Origin: Hydrogenophaga flava NBRC 102514
GTDB taxonomy: Bacteria > Pseudomonadota > Gammaproteobacteria > Burkholderiales > Burkholderiaceae_C
DNA: 56,543 bases
Direction: 5' to 3'
Assembly: GCF_001571145.1 (NCBI RefSeq)
Contig: NZ_BCTF01000031.1
Span: 1 to 56,543, forward strand
The notes under the pieces were generated by a model that saw nothing but the letters and a program-made list of their open reading frames with translations, had not been told where the DNA came from and made no database searches. How positions within the stretch are numbered: the first letter of the stretch is position 1; each line of letters opens with the position of its first letter. The translations under genes were made by a program, and so were the position numbers. Below, one piece after another: positions 36,659 to 44,152 of this stretch.

Positions 36659-37504
36659 TCAGTGGGTGGGGAGCAGGAAGTCGCGCACCAGCTGGTGGAA
36701 CAGCGCGGGCTGGTCGTCGTGGATGTAGTGACCGGCGTCGGGCACCACGGCGCTGCGGATGCGCGGGTTCAGGCGCTGCATCGCGTCGACCATCGCCGGC
36801 TGCAGGTAGTCGGAACGGCCGCCCCGCACCACCAGGGTCTCGCAGGCCAGCGCCGCCACGTGCGGCCGCAGGTCCACCACCCGCGCGGGGTCCGGGTTCA
36901 GGCGTGTGGCGGCGATGCCGGCGTGGTCGTATTGCCAGGTGAAGCCGCCGCCATCGGCCGGGCGCAGCATGCTCTTGAGGCGCTGCTCGCGCGCCTCTTC
37001 GGTCACGCTGGGGCGCAGGGCGCGCATGAAGGTGCGTGCGTCGTCCCAGCTGGCGAAGTGGCTGGGCGTGGTGGCCAGCTCGCCGCGGATGCGGGTGGCG
37101 CCCGGGCTGGCCTCGAAGGCGCCCGGCCCCGCGTCCTCCACCAGCAGGCGGTTCACCTTCGACGGGTGCTTGGCCGCGTAGACGATGGCGTTGATGCCGC
37201 CCATGGAATGGCCCAGCAGGTCGAAGCGGTCCAGCCCGAGGGCATCCACCACGGCCGCCAGATCGTTCACGTAGGCGTCGGTGTAGTAGTTGTGCTGCAG
37301 GTCCCAGTCCGACGTGCCGCGACCACGCTGGTCAAAGGCGATCACCCGACAACCGGGCTGCAGGGCGGCCGCGACACCAGCGAAGGTCTCCGCGTAGCCC
37401 CGAATGCCGTGCAGCATCACGACCGGGCGGGCCGTCGGCGCACCCCACTGCGTCACGTGCAGACGCAGGCCGGCGCTGGTCACGGTGTGGTCGAGGCGTT
37501 CCAT
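36659..37504 (-). CDS. Alpha/beta-fold hydrolase
   Basis: 281 residues. Oxyanion-hole segment VVMLHGIRG, nucleophile elbow GHSMGG, a late Asp in GGRSDYLQ and a His in DAGHYIHDDQ give the full triad plan. In meta-cleavage routes such enzymes split C-C bonds of ring-opened products; esterase or lactonase action is also possible. It sits between the DUF1185 and NIPSNAP genes in the run, with 8 and 4 bp spacing. Confidence 0.87.
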   Translation of the reverse strand: MERLDHTVTSAGLRLHVTQWGAPTARPVVMLHGIRGYAETFAGVAAALQPGCRVIAFDQRGRGTSDWDLQHNYYTDAYVNDLAAVVDALGLDRFDLLGHSMGGINAIVYAAKHPSKVNRLLVEDAGPGAFEASPGATRIRGELATTPSHFASWDDARTFMRALRPSVTEEAREQRLKSMLRPADGGGFTWQYDHAGIAATRLNPDPARVVDLRPHVAALACETLVVRGGRSDYLQPAMVDAMQRLNPRIRSAVVPDAGHYIHDDQPALFHQLVRDFLLPTH

Positions 37505-37512
37505 CGTGCTGC

Positions 37513-38115
37513 TCAGACCAGACCGTCCAGGCCCTTGGCGTCGGCGGCCTTGAGGCCCCCCAGGCGCGCGTTCAGACGGCCGCGCGTGGCGAAGGCCCAG
37601 CACACCAGCACCTCGTCGCGGTTGGGCGCGTCGTTGAAGCTGGCGCTGACCGTGTCGTAGTGCGAGCGCACATACAGCGCGTCCTTGTAGGCCAGCGGGA
37701 TGTCGAGCACCGTGCCGGGCACGCCGCGCTTGCCGGTGGAAGGCACCCAGGCCTTGCCGCCGCCCAGGGCCACACGGATCGGGTCGGCCGCCGGGTTGGT
37801 GAGCAGCGCGTTGCCGTGTTCGTACTCGCCGTCCAGGCCGACCAGGATGGCCTTGCCGTAGCTCTCGATCTTCTGCGGGCCGGCGGCTTCCACGATGCGG
37901 CGGCCGAACTCGCGGCCCAGTTCCGGGGAGCCTTCGATCCAGGCGCTCAGGTCCTGCTCGTAGCGGCCGGCGTAGGGGTTGTGGATGCAGGCGGCGATGA
38001 CGAACTTGCGCAGCGGCGCGCCGTCGGCGGGTGCGCCGGTTTCGCCGGCCAGGCTGTCCTCCACCTGCAGGAACCACTTGCGGATGTGAAAGATGCCGAA
38101 ATTCGGGGACTTCAT
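37513..38115 (-). CDS. Amino acid synthesis family protein (AA_synth/DUF1185)
   Basis: 200 residues. The RKFVIAACIHNPYAGRYEQDL start region, SYGKAILVGLDGEYEHGNALL and the GGGKAWVPSTGKRGVPGTVLDIPLAYKDALYVRSHYDT block are characteristic of this small family. Its biochemical function is unknown despite the name. Its place inside an aromatic operon suggests a catabolic or detoxifying role on a carboxylate intermediate; that is inference. It starts 26 bp after the VOC gene. Confidence 0.75.
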   Translation of the reverse strand: MKSPNFGIFHIRKWFLQVEDSLAGETGAPADGAPLRKFVIAACIHNPYAGRYEQDLSAWIEGSPELGREFGRRIVEAAGPQKIESYGKAILVGLDGEYEHGNALLTNPAADPIRVALGGGKAWVPSTGKRGVPGTVLDIPLAYKDALYVRSHYDTVSASFNDAPNRDEVLVCWAFATRGRLNARLGGLKAADAKGLDGLV

Positions 38116-38141
38116 GATGGGTGATCTCGGGAAGAAAGAAA

Positions 38142-38624
38142 TCAGAGGGGCTGCAGGTCGAAGGGGTCGCTGGGCGCGTTGTAGTGGCCCAGCACCCGCT
38201 TGCCTTCTTCGTCGTCGTGCACGGTTTCGAGGAAGAACTCGAAGCGGTGGCCGTCGGGGTCGGTGAAGTACAGGCCATAGCCCACCTTGTGGTCGGTGGT
38301 CTTGACCACCGGCACGTTCCGCGCGAGCAACATGCCGTAGAGGCGGCGCAGTTCGTCGAGGTCGCCGTCGATCTCCAGCCCGTAGTGCTGCATGTTGACT
38401 TCGCCGATCTGTTGCGCGCGCAGCAGGGCCGGGTCGGCTTTGATCAGGGCGATGTCGTGGTGCTTCTTGCCGAAGGACATGAAGACCCAGCGCGGCTCGC
38501 GCGCCGTGACCTCCATGTCCAGCACCTCCTCGTACCAGCGCGCGCTGGCCTCCGGGTCCTTGACGTAGAGCGCCAGGTGGGTGCGCACGATGCGCGGCTT
38601 GACGTTGATCGATGCGGTGCTCAT
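38142..38624 (-). CDS. VOC-family protein, extradiol dioxygenase/glyoxalase-like
   Basis: 160 residues, one vicinal-oxygen-chelate domain pair. Candidate metal ligands are His in RTHLALYVKDPE, His in MQHYGLEIDG, and Glu in HRFEFFLETV. FTDPDGHRFEF is a typical closing strand. It may cleave a catechol-type ring made by the MhpA-like hydroxylase, but single-domain VOC proteins also do isomerase or hydrolase chemistry. It lies 11 bp after the BNR-repeat gene. Confidence 0.8.
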   Translation of the reverse strand: MSTASINVKPRIVRTHLALYVKDPEASARWYEEVLDMEVTAREPRWVFMSFGKKHHDIALIKADPALLRAQQIGEVNMQHYGLEIDGDLDELRRLYGMLLARNVPVVKTTDHKVGYGLYFTDPDGHRFEFFLETVHDDEEGKRVLGHYNAPSDPFDLQPL

Positions 38625-38635
38625 GCGCCGGTCCT

Positions 38636-39673
38636 TCAGTTGATGGATTGCGGGTGGGCCTTCACCGGCGCCACGAAGGGCGTCCAGGCGACCGAGGTGA
38701 TCTCGCTGAAATCGCGCCACTCCTTGAACCAGCTCTTGCCGCCGTCCATGGAGCGCAGCAGGTGGCCGTACTTGGTGCCGGCAAACAGCAGCGACGGGTC
38801 GCACGCGTGCGCGCCGAAAGCCCAGACGGTGGAGTTCGGCGCGGTGTGCAGCAGCGCGGGCGCCCAGGTCTCGCCGCGGTCTTCCGAGCGGTAGATGCGG
38901 GTGCGCGTGCCGGGCGTGCCGTCGCCGATGGCCAGCAGCAGCGTGCTGCCGGAGGCGTCGACCACCTGCACGGTGCGCGTGTAGTACATGCCGTCGAAGC
39001 GCTCCTTCGAGGCCTTGCCCGACCAGGTCTGGCCGTCGTCGGCGCTGGTGTAGACCGAGTTCACCGTCAGCACCAGGTTCTTCTGCGGCTGGCCGTCCAC
39101 CGGCGGCAGTACCGCGATGGCGTGGATGTCGGAGTTGTTGATGCCACTGGTGGGCGTATCGACGCGTTCCCAGGTATCGCCGCAATCCGGGCTGCGCCAG
39201 GCGCCGCCCTCTTCCACGCCGAACCAGACCTCGCCGCTGCGCACCGGGTTCACGCAGATGGTGAGGATGCGTGGGCGGTTCACGCCCTGGCAGAACTCGG
39301 GCAGCTCGATGTTGAGCTGCTCCCAGGACAGGCCACCGTCCTTCGATCGGTACATGCGCGCCCGCGACGGCGCGCCGGTGCCGGCGTAGACCATCTGCGG
39401 GTTGGTCGGATCGAAGGCGATCGCCCACACGGTCTGCTGGTTCATGGGCGAGTCCACCCGCTTGAAGTGCCCGCCGCCGTTCACGCTGATGCACAGGCCG
39501 GCGTCGGCCCCGGCCAGCACGCGCGAGGGGTCGGAGGGGTCGACCGCGAGGCTGCGCACCACGCCGTCGAATTCGATCGCTTCTTTCAGGCCGAGGCGAT
39601 GCCAGGTGGCGCCGTCGTCCACGCTGCGCAGAATGCCCTGCCCTGCGGTGCCCACCAGAATGGTTCCGTTCAT
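38636..39673 (-). CDS. BNR/Asp-box beta-propeller protein
   Basis: 345 residues with at least six Asp-box repeats of the S/T-x-D-x-G-x-x-W type: SVDDGATW, SKDGGLSW, SPDCGDTW, SADDGQTW, SEDRGETW and SMDGGKSW. No signal peptide is visible, so the propeller is predicted to stay in the cytoplasm. This is unusual for sialidase-like or YCF48-like proteins. It has no obvious sialidase catalytic arginine triad that I can place. It may be an enzyme, scaffold or assembly factor for the pathway. It is tightly spaced between the SDR and VOC genes. Confidence 0.75.
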   Translation of the reverse strand: MNGTILVGTAGQGILRSVDDGATWHRLGLKEAIEFDGVVRSLAVDPSDPSRVLAGADAGLCISVNGGGHFKRVDSPMNQQTVWAIAFDPTNPQMVYAGTGAPSRARMYRSKDGGLSWEQLNIELPEFCQGVNRPRILTICVNPVRSGEVWFGVEEGGAWRSPDCGDTWERVDTPTSGINNSDIHAIAVLPPVDGQPQKNLVLTVNSVYTSADDGQTWSGKASKERFDGMYYTRTVQVVDASGSTLLLAIGDGTPGTRTRIYRSEDRGETWAPALLHTAPNSTVWAFGAHACDPSLLFAGTKYGHLLRSMDGGKSWFKEWRDFSEITSVAWTPFVAPVKAHPQSIN

Positions 39674-39695
39674 GTTGCTGCTCCTGTGTGGGGTG

Positions 39696-40490
39696 TCAGA
39701 TGAAGATGCCGCGGGTGATGCCGCCGTCCACCGCGATCGACTCGCCGGTGATGGCGCCGGCGCGCTCGGAGGCGAGGAAGAGCACCGTGTCGGCGATCTC
39801 GTTGGGCTGCAGCACGCGGCGGATCGGCGTGACCTTGGCGTAGTTGGCTTCCACCTGCTCGGGCGTCAGGCCCTGCAGCTTGGCTTCCTTGGCGTAGAGC
39901 TCGTGGATGTGCGGGGTCTCGACCACGCCGGGGTGGACCACGTTGACCGTGATGCCCGAGGGGCCGAGCTGGTCGGACAGGGTCCTGGTCATGTGGCAGA
40001 TCGCCACGTTGCGCATGCCCGAGAGCTGCTTGCTGCCGCGGCCGGTGAGGCCACCGATGTTGATGATGCGGCCGAAGCCGTTGGCTTTCATGTGGGCGGC
40101 CGCGGCCTTGGCGCAGCGCATGTAGCCCACCACCTTGATGTTGATGTCTTCGAGCAGGCCTTCCGGGTCGGCGTTCTCGATCTCGCTGCGCACCAGGCCG
40201 CCGGGGTGGGCGGCGCCGTTGACCAGGATGTCGATGCGGCCGAAGTGCTGGGCCACCTGGTCCATCATGGCCTGCACCTGGTCGGTCTTGCTGACGTCGG
40301 CCGGCGCGGCCAGGATCTCGACGCCGGTGGCCTCGGAGATTTCGCGCGCAGCTTCTTCCAGCGCGCCTTTGCTGCGCGCCACGATGGCCACGCGCACGCC
40401 TTCGCGCGCCAGCGCCTCTGTCACCGCCCGGCCGATGCCGAGGCTGCCACCGGTCACGACCGCGACCTTGCCTTTGAGATTCAGATCCAC
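39696..40490 (-). CDS. SDR-fold protein lacking the canonical catalytic residues
   Basis: 264 residues. The cofactor motif TGGSLGIGRAV (13-23) and the C-terminal ERAGAITGESIAVDGG are classic SDR. The active site is not. By alignment to the conserved LGPSGITVN block, the catalytic Tyr and Lys positions hold Ser157 and Asn161, and the Ser position holds Gly147. The NNAG loop reads NGAA. It may bind NAD(P)H but do different chemistry or act as a structural partner. It begins 71 bp after the ThDP-enzyme stop, within the run. Confidence 0.82.
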   Translation of the reverse strand: MDLNLKGKVAVVTGGSLGIGRAVTEALAREGVRVAIVARSKGALEEAAREISEATGVEILAAPADVSKTDQVQAMMDQVAQHFGRIDILVNGAAHPGGLVRSEIENADPEGLLEDINIKVVGYMRCAKAAAAHMKANGFGRIINIGGLTGRGSKQLSGMRNVAICHMTRTLSDQLGPSGITVNVVHPGVVETPHIHELYAKEAKLQGLTPEQVEANYAKVTPIRRVLQPNEIADTVLFLASERAGAITGESIAVDGGITRGIFI

Positions 40491-40561
40491 AACGTCTCCT
40501 TCAGGGATGGGGGAATGGCCGGCTCCGTGCCGGCCGCGTGTTGTTCAAACGAGCGACGGGC

Positions 40562-42133
40562 TCAGAGCGCCATCTCGATCAGCGTCGGGCCGCGCCTGCC
40601 GAAGGCCTGCTGCAGCAGCGCGGTGAGTTCGCCGCTGGTGCTGGCGCGCCCGCCGGGCACGCCGTAGGACTGGGCCAGGGTCACCCAGTCGATGCGCGGG
40701 TTGTCCAGGCTGGTGATCTGTGCCGCGCGGTCGCCGAGCGCCGCACCGCCGCGGCGCAGCTCGTTGCGCAAGATCGCGTACTGGTGGTTGGCGGCGATCA
40801 GCACCACCACGTCCAGGTGTTCGTGTGCGAGGGACCAGAGCGTCTGGATCGTGTACTGCGTGCTGCCGTCCGACAGCAGGGCCACGACCTGGCGGTCCGG
40901 GCAGGCGATGGCCGCACCCATGGCCACGGGCAGGCCCTGGCCGATGGCGCCACCGGTGTTGGTGAGCGTGGTGTGCGGCCGGGCGGCGGCCGACACCGCG
41001 TAGAAGGGGTAGCCGCAGGTGCCGCCTTCGACCGAGACGATGGCGCGCTCGGGCAGCTCATTCGCCAGGGCCAGCGCGATGCGCGCGGGCGTCAGCGGCC
41101 CCTCTTCCGGCGGGCTCAGCACCGCCAACGGCATCGGCACCTCGGCCGCGCCCAGCAACTCGGTCACCGCCTCCAGGCGCGTGGCCGCGTCCTCGCCCAC
41201 GGCCGCCAGCGTCAGCAGGCGCTCGGCCGGCACCAGCAGGCTGGGGTGGCCTTCGTAGCCGAAGTAGGTCACCGGCGGCAGCGCGCCCACCAGCACCACC
41301 AGATCGGCCGGGTCCAGCACCTCGCGGGCGGGCTCGGGGAAGTACGGCAGGCGGTCGAAGGCCGGCAGACCCTGGCCGCGCTCCGAGCGCGAGGGGAAGG
41401 TCTCGGCGTAGGCCGTGGCGCCCAGGGCGGCGCACAGGCGCTGCACGGCCTTCTGTGCGCGCGCACCCAGGCCGCTCTGTTCGCCACCACCGCCGAGCAG
41501 GAAGACGATCTTGTTGGCCGCCTTCAGCCGCTGCACCGCTGCGGCGGGGTCGAAGGCGGCGGGCGCTTCGGCGACGGCACTGGCGCCCGGCTGCACCAGC
41601 GCGGTCTGCTCGCCACCGGTGTGGGCCTGGTGGTCGGCGGGAAAGATCAGGGTGGCGCCCTGGCCGCCGCGGGCCAGGCTCTGCTTCACGGCTTCGCGGC
41701 CGGCCGCGTCGCTCTGCTCTACGGCGGCGATGCGGTGCACCCAGCCCGACACCGGGCGCGCCAGCGACTCGATGTCCGAGGTCAGCGGCGCGTCGTAGGG
41801 CAGGTGCCAGCTGGTGTGGTCGCCGATGAGGTTGACGATGGGCGTGTGGGCGCGCCGGGCGTTGTGCAGGTTGGCGATGCCGTTGGCAAACCCGGGGCCC
41901 AGGTGCAGCAGGGTCGCCGCGGGCTGGCCGGTCATCCGCCCGTACCCGTCGGCGCCGCCGGTGCAGACGTTCTCCTGCAGGCCGACCACGCAGCGCATGC
42001 GTTCCTCGCGCTCCAGCGAGCGCACCAGATCGAGCTCGGTGGTGCCCGGATTGGCGAAGCACACGGTCACGCCCTCGTCCGCGAGGGCTGCGAGTAGCGC
42101 GTCTGCGCCGGTCATGTCTTTGCGATTTGTCAT
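40562..42133 (-). CDS. ThDP-dependent enzyme (acetolactate synthase/benzoylformate decarboxylase-like)
   Basis: 523 residues. Cofactor-activating Glu is in VVGLQENVCTGGADGYGR, and the ThDP/metal region is LLSDGSTQYTIQTLW followed by AANHQYAILRNEL. The resemblance is to ThDP proteins annotated as acetolactate synthase large subunits and to benzoylformate decarboxylase. No small regulatory subunit gene is nearby, so decarboxylation or carboligation of an aromatic 2-oxo acid is more likely than valine synthesis. The start may be 42133 or the Met codon at 42115; neither has a strong ribosome-binding site. It is the first gene of the run. Confidence 0.8.
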   Translation of the reverse strand: MTNRKDMTGADALLAALADEGVTVCFANPGTTELDLVRSLEREERMRCVVGLQENVCTGGADGYGRMTGQPAATLLHLGPGFANGIANLHNARRAHTPIVNLIGDHTSWHLPYDAPLTSDIESLARPVSGWVHRIAAVEQSDAAGREAVKQSLARGGQGATLIFPADHQAHTGGEQTALVQPGASAVAEAPAAFDPAAAVQRLKAANKIVFLLGGGGEQSGLGARAQKAVQRLCAALGATAYAETFPSRSERGQGLPAFDRLPYFPEPAREVLDPADLVVLVGALPPVTYFGYEGHPSLLVPAERLLTLAAVGEDAATRLEAVTELLGAAEVPMPLAVLSPPEEGPLTPARIALALANELPERAIVSVEGGTCGYPFYAVSAAARPHTTLTNTGGAIGQGLPVAMGAAIACPDRQVVALLSDGSTQYTIQTLWSLAHEHLDVVVLIAANHQYAILRNELRRGGAALGDRAAQITSLDNPRIDWVTLAQSYGVPGGRASTSGELTALLQQAFGRRGPTLIEMAL

Positions 42134-42134
42134 G

Positions 42135-42167
42135 TTGCTACTTTATCAAATATTGATAACTTAGCAA
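42135..42167. promoter_or_regulatory. 33-bp palindromic operator at the head of the thirteen-gene run
   Basis: Two nested inverted repeats share one centre at 42151: an outer TTGCTA/TAGCAA pair and an inner TTATCAA-ATA-TTGATAA (42143-42159). Only two mismatched base pairs lie between the arms. The stretch is strikingly AT-rich for this DNA and directly precedes the ThDP-enzyme start. The divergent IclR-type regulator at 42355 is the natural candidate to bind it. Confidence 0.7.
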
Positions 42168-42354
42168 AACTTGACATTCATCATGTGTCTTTGGCGTTCT
42201 TCTTTATCTTTTAGATCAAACAATGTATTAGCGCGCGAAGTCGACCCAAAACCGGGACAGGGCATGGGAACGGGGTGTTCAGCGAGAATTCCGGCCTGGG
42301 CTCGGATAAGCTGCGCGCCCACGCCACCGCACCGAAACGCCAGAAAACGCCCCC

Positions 42355-43107
42355 ATGAACAGCCTCCGCCGCATGCTCGACATCCTCAATCTGTTCAAGC
42401 CCGGACAGCCCGTGATCGACGTCGAGACCATCTGCTCGCAGCTGGGCTACGCCCAGGCCAGCGCCTACCGCTATGTGCGCGAACTGAGCGATGTGGGCCT
42501 GCTGGTGCGCCTGCCCCGCGGCTACGCGCTGGGGCCGCGGGTGATCGAACTCGACCGCCACATGACCGAGTACGACCCGCTGATCACCTGCAGCCGGGAC
42601 CTGGTGGACGAGCTGGTGGCGCGCACCGGCATGCACGCGCTGATCAGCGAGCTCTACAGCGCCACGGTGATCAACATCCTGCAGAAGCACGGCAGCGAGA
42701 CCGAGCCCCTGAACTTCGGCCGCGGCCGTCCCATGGCGCTGTTCCGCAGCGCCACGTCGCGGGTGATCCTGGCCTATCTGCTGCCGCGACAGCTCAAGCG
42801 CATCTACGAGAGCAATGCCGCGGAGCCCGACCTGCAGCGGCTCGGCCCGAGCTGGAAGGACTTCTCCAAGGCCATGCTCACCATCCGCAAGCAGGGCTAT
42901 GCCATCAGCGCAGGCGAGCTGGACCCGGGCAAGACAGGCCTGGCCGCGCCCATCTTCGACGAGAAGTCGCGCATCCTGGGCGCCGTCACCCTGGTGGGCA
43001 GCAACGAGCGCTTTGGCGCCTTCTCGCAGGACTACCTGGTCAAGCTGATCACCGACGCGGCGGCCACCATCACGGCGCGCATCGCCGCCGAACAGCCCGC
43101 AGCCTGA
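42355..43107 (+). CDS. IclR-family transcriptional regulator
   Basis: 250 residues. An N-terminal winged helix (MLDILNLFKPGQPVIDVETICSQLGYAQASAYRYVREL) is followed by the IclR effector domain (TGMHALISELYSATVINIL and ISAGELDPGKTGLAAPIFDEK). The 221-bp divergent region to the ThDP enzyme holds a large palindrome. The regulator probably controls the thirteen-gene run and itself, with an aromatic acid or intermediate as ligand; this is inference from position. The stop lies 24 bp from the convergent YCF48-like gene. Confidence 0.87.
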   Translation: MNSLRRMLDILNLFKPGQPVIDVETICSQLGYAQASAYRYVRELSDVGLLVRLPRGYALGPRVIELDRHMTEYDPLITCSRDLVDELVARTGMHALISELYSATVINILQKHGSETEPLNFGRGRPMALFRSATSRVILAYLLPRQLKRIYESNAAEPDLQRLGPSWKDFSKAMLTIRKQGYAISAGELDPGKTGLAAPIFDEKSRILGAVTLVGSNERFGAFSQDYLVKLITDAAATITARIAAEQPAA

Positions 43108-43131
43108 ACGGGCCTGGACCGGACGCGCGCG

Positions 43132-44130
43132 TCAGCGGCAGTCCGCCAGCAGGCAGGCGCCCTGCTTCGACACCAGCACCGTGGCGCCGCCGTCGGGCGC
43201 CAGCGCGCCCGTGTAGCCCACTCGGCTGGCCGACTGGCGAAGCTCGAAGGACTGGCCGTCCTTGCTGACCAGCACCACGCCGTCCAGCGCCGAGCCGACC
43301 ACGTCGCCCGCGCCCGACTGCACCAGCCCGGTGATGGAACTGCGCCCTGCGTGCTCCACGCGCTGCCAGCTGCGCCCTTCGTCGGTGCTGCGCAGCAGGG
43401 TGCCGCGCAACCCGCCGGCCAGCAGGTCGCCATTGGCGAGTGACAAGCCGGCCCACAGGCTGCCGGCGTAGCCGGTGGGCAGCACCTCCCACTGGCGGCC
43501 CAGGTCGCGGGTGCGCAGCACCAGGCCCTGCTCGGCGGTCGCGTACAGCGCCCCGTCGCGCCCGGGGAACAGGCTGTAGAGGTTGACGTCCAGGGGCCGG
43601 CCGCCCGCTGCGTCGGACGGGTGGCGCGCGCCCAGGGTCACGGGTGTCCAGTGCACGCCGCCGTCCTCGGTGACCATCACGCGCGACCAGAGCCCCACCG
43701 CCACGCCGCGCCGCGCGTCCACAAAGTGCACCGCCAGCAGCGGTTGATCTTGCTCCAGCTCCTGGTGCTGGATGCGCCAGGTCTCGCCGCCGTCCTGCGT
43801 GTGCAGCACCAGGCCCCAGTGGCCCACAGCCCAGCCGTGGCGGGCATCGACGAAGCTCAGCGCGGTCAGCGTGCCGGAGGCGGGCACGCTGCGCGCCTGC
43901 CGCCATTGCCGGCCACCGTCGTCGGACAGCAGCACCACACCGCGCTCGCCCACCGCCACCAGGCGCGGGCCGGCCTGCGCCACGGCCAGCAGGGTGGAGG
44001 CGGCGGCGGCGGCGCGCCGGTCGGCGGGTGTGGTCTTGAGCGCGACGGGGCCGGCGCCCTGGGCCAGCGCGGGCTGCGCGCCCGCCAGCACGAGCAGCAG
44101 GCCGGCAAGAAGGGAAGTCAGTGGCTTCAT
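43132..44130 (-). CDS. YCF48-like beta-propeller protein, exported
   Basis: 332 residues with a signal peptide ending ALAQ near residue 24. Repeats such as SDDGGRQW, TQDGGETW, TEDGGVHW, TRDLGRQW and STDEGRSW show the YCF48/BNR propeller. In cyanobacteria YCF48 helps photosystem II assembly. In heterotrophs relatives commonly accompany DUF1302/DUF1329/RND genes. Here it is the last gene of that module, 22 bp after the RND gene, and is likely a periplasmic accessory of the transporter. Confidence 0.82.
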   Translation of the reverse strand: MKPLTSLLAGLLLVLAGAQPALAQGAGPVALKTTPADRRAAAAASTLLAVAQAGPRLVAVGERGVVLLSDDGGRQWRQARSVPASGTLTALSFVDARHGWAVGHWGLVLHTQDGGETWRIQHQELEQDQPLLAVHFVDARRGVAVGLWSRVMVTEDGGVHWTPVTLGARHPSDAAGGRPLDVNLYSLFPGRDGALYATAEQGLVLRTRDLGRQWEVLPTGYAGSLWAGLSLANGDLLAGGLRGTLLRSTDEGRSWQRVEHAGRSSITGLVQSGAGDVVGSALDGVVLVSKDGQSFELRQSASRVGYTGALAPDGGATVLVSKQGACLLADCR

Positions 44131-44152
44131 GGGAGTGGATCGGAAAGGTCGT

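Noticed and set aside
42171..42176. TTGACA as a -35 element for the IclR gene at 42355
   Set aside because: The hexamer is perfect, but no acceptable -10 sequence lies 16-18 bp downstream, and the start codon is far away.
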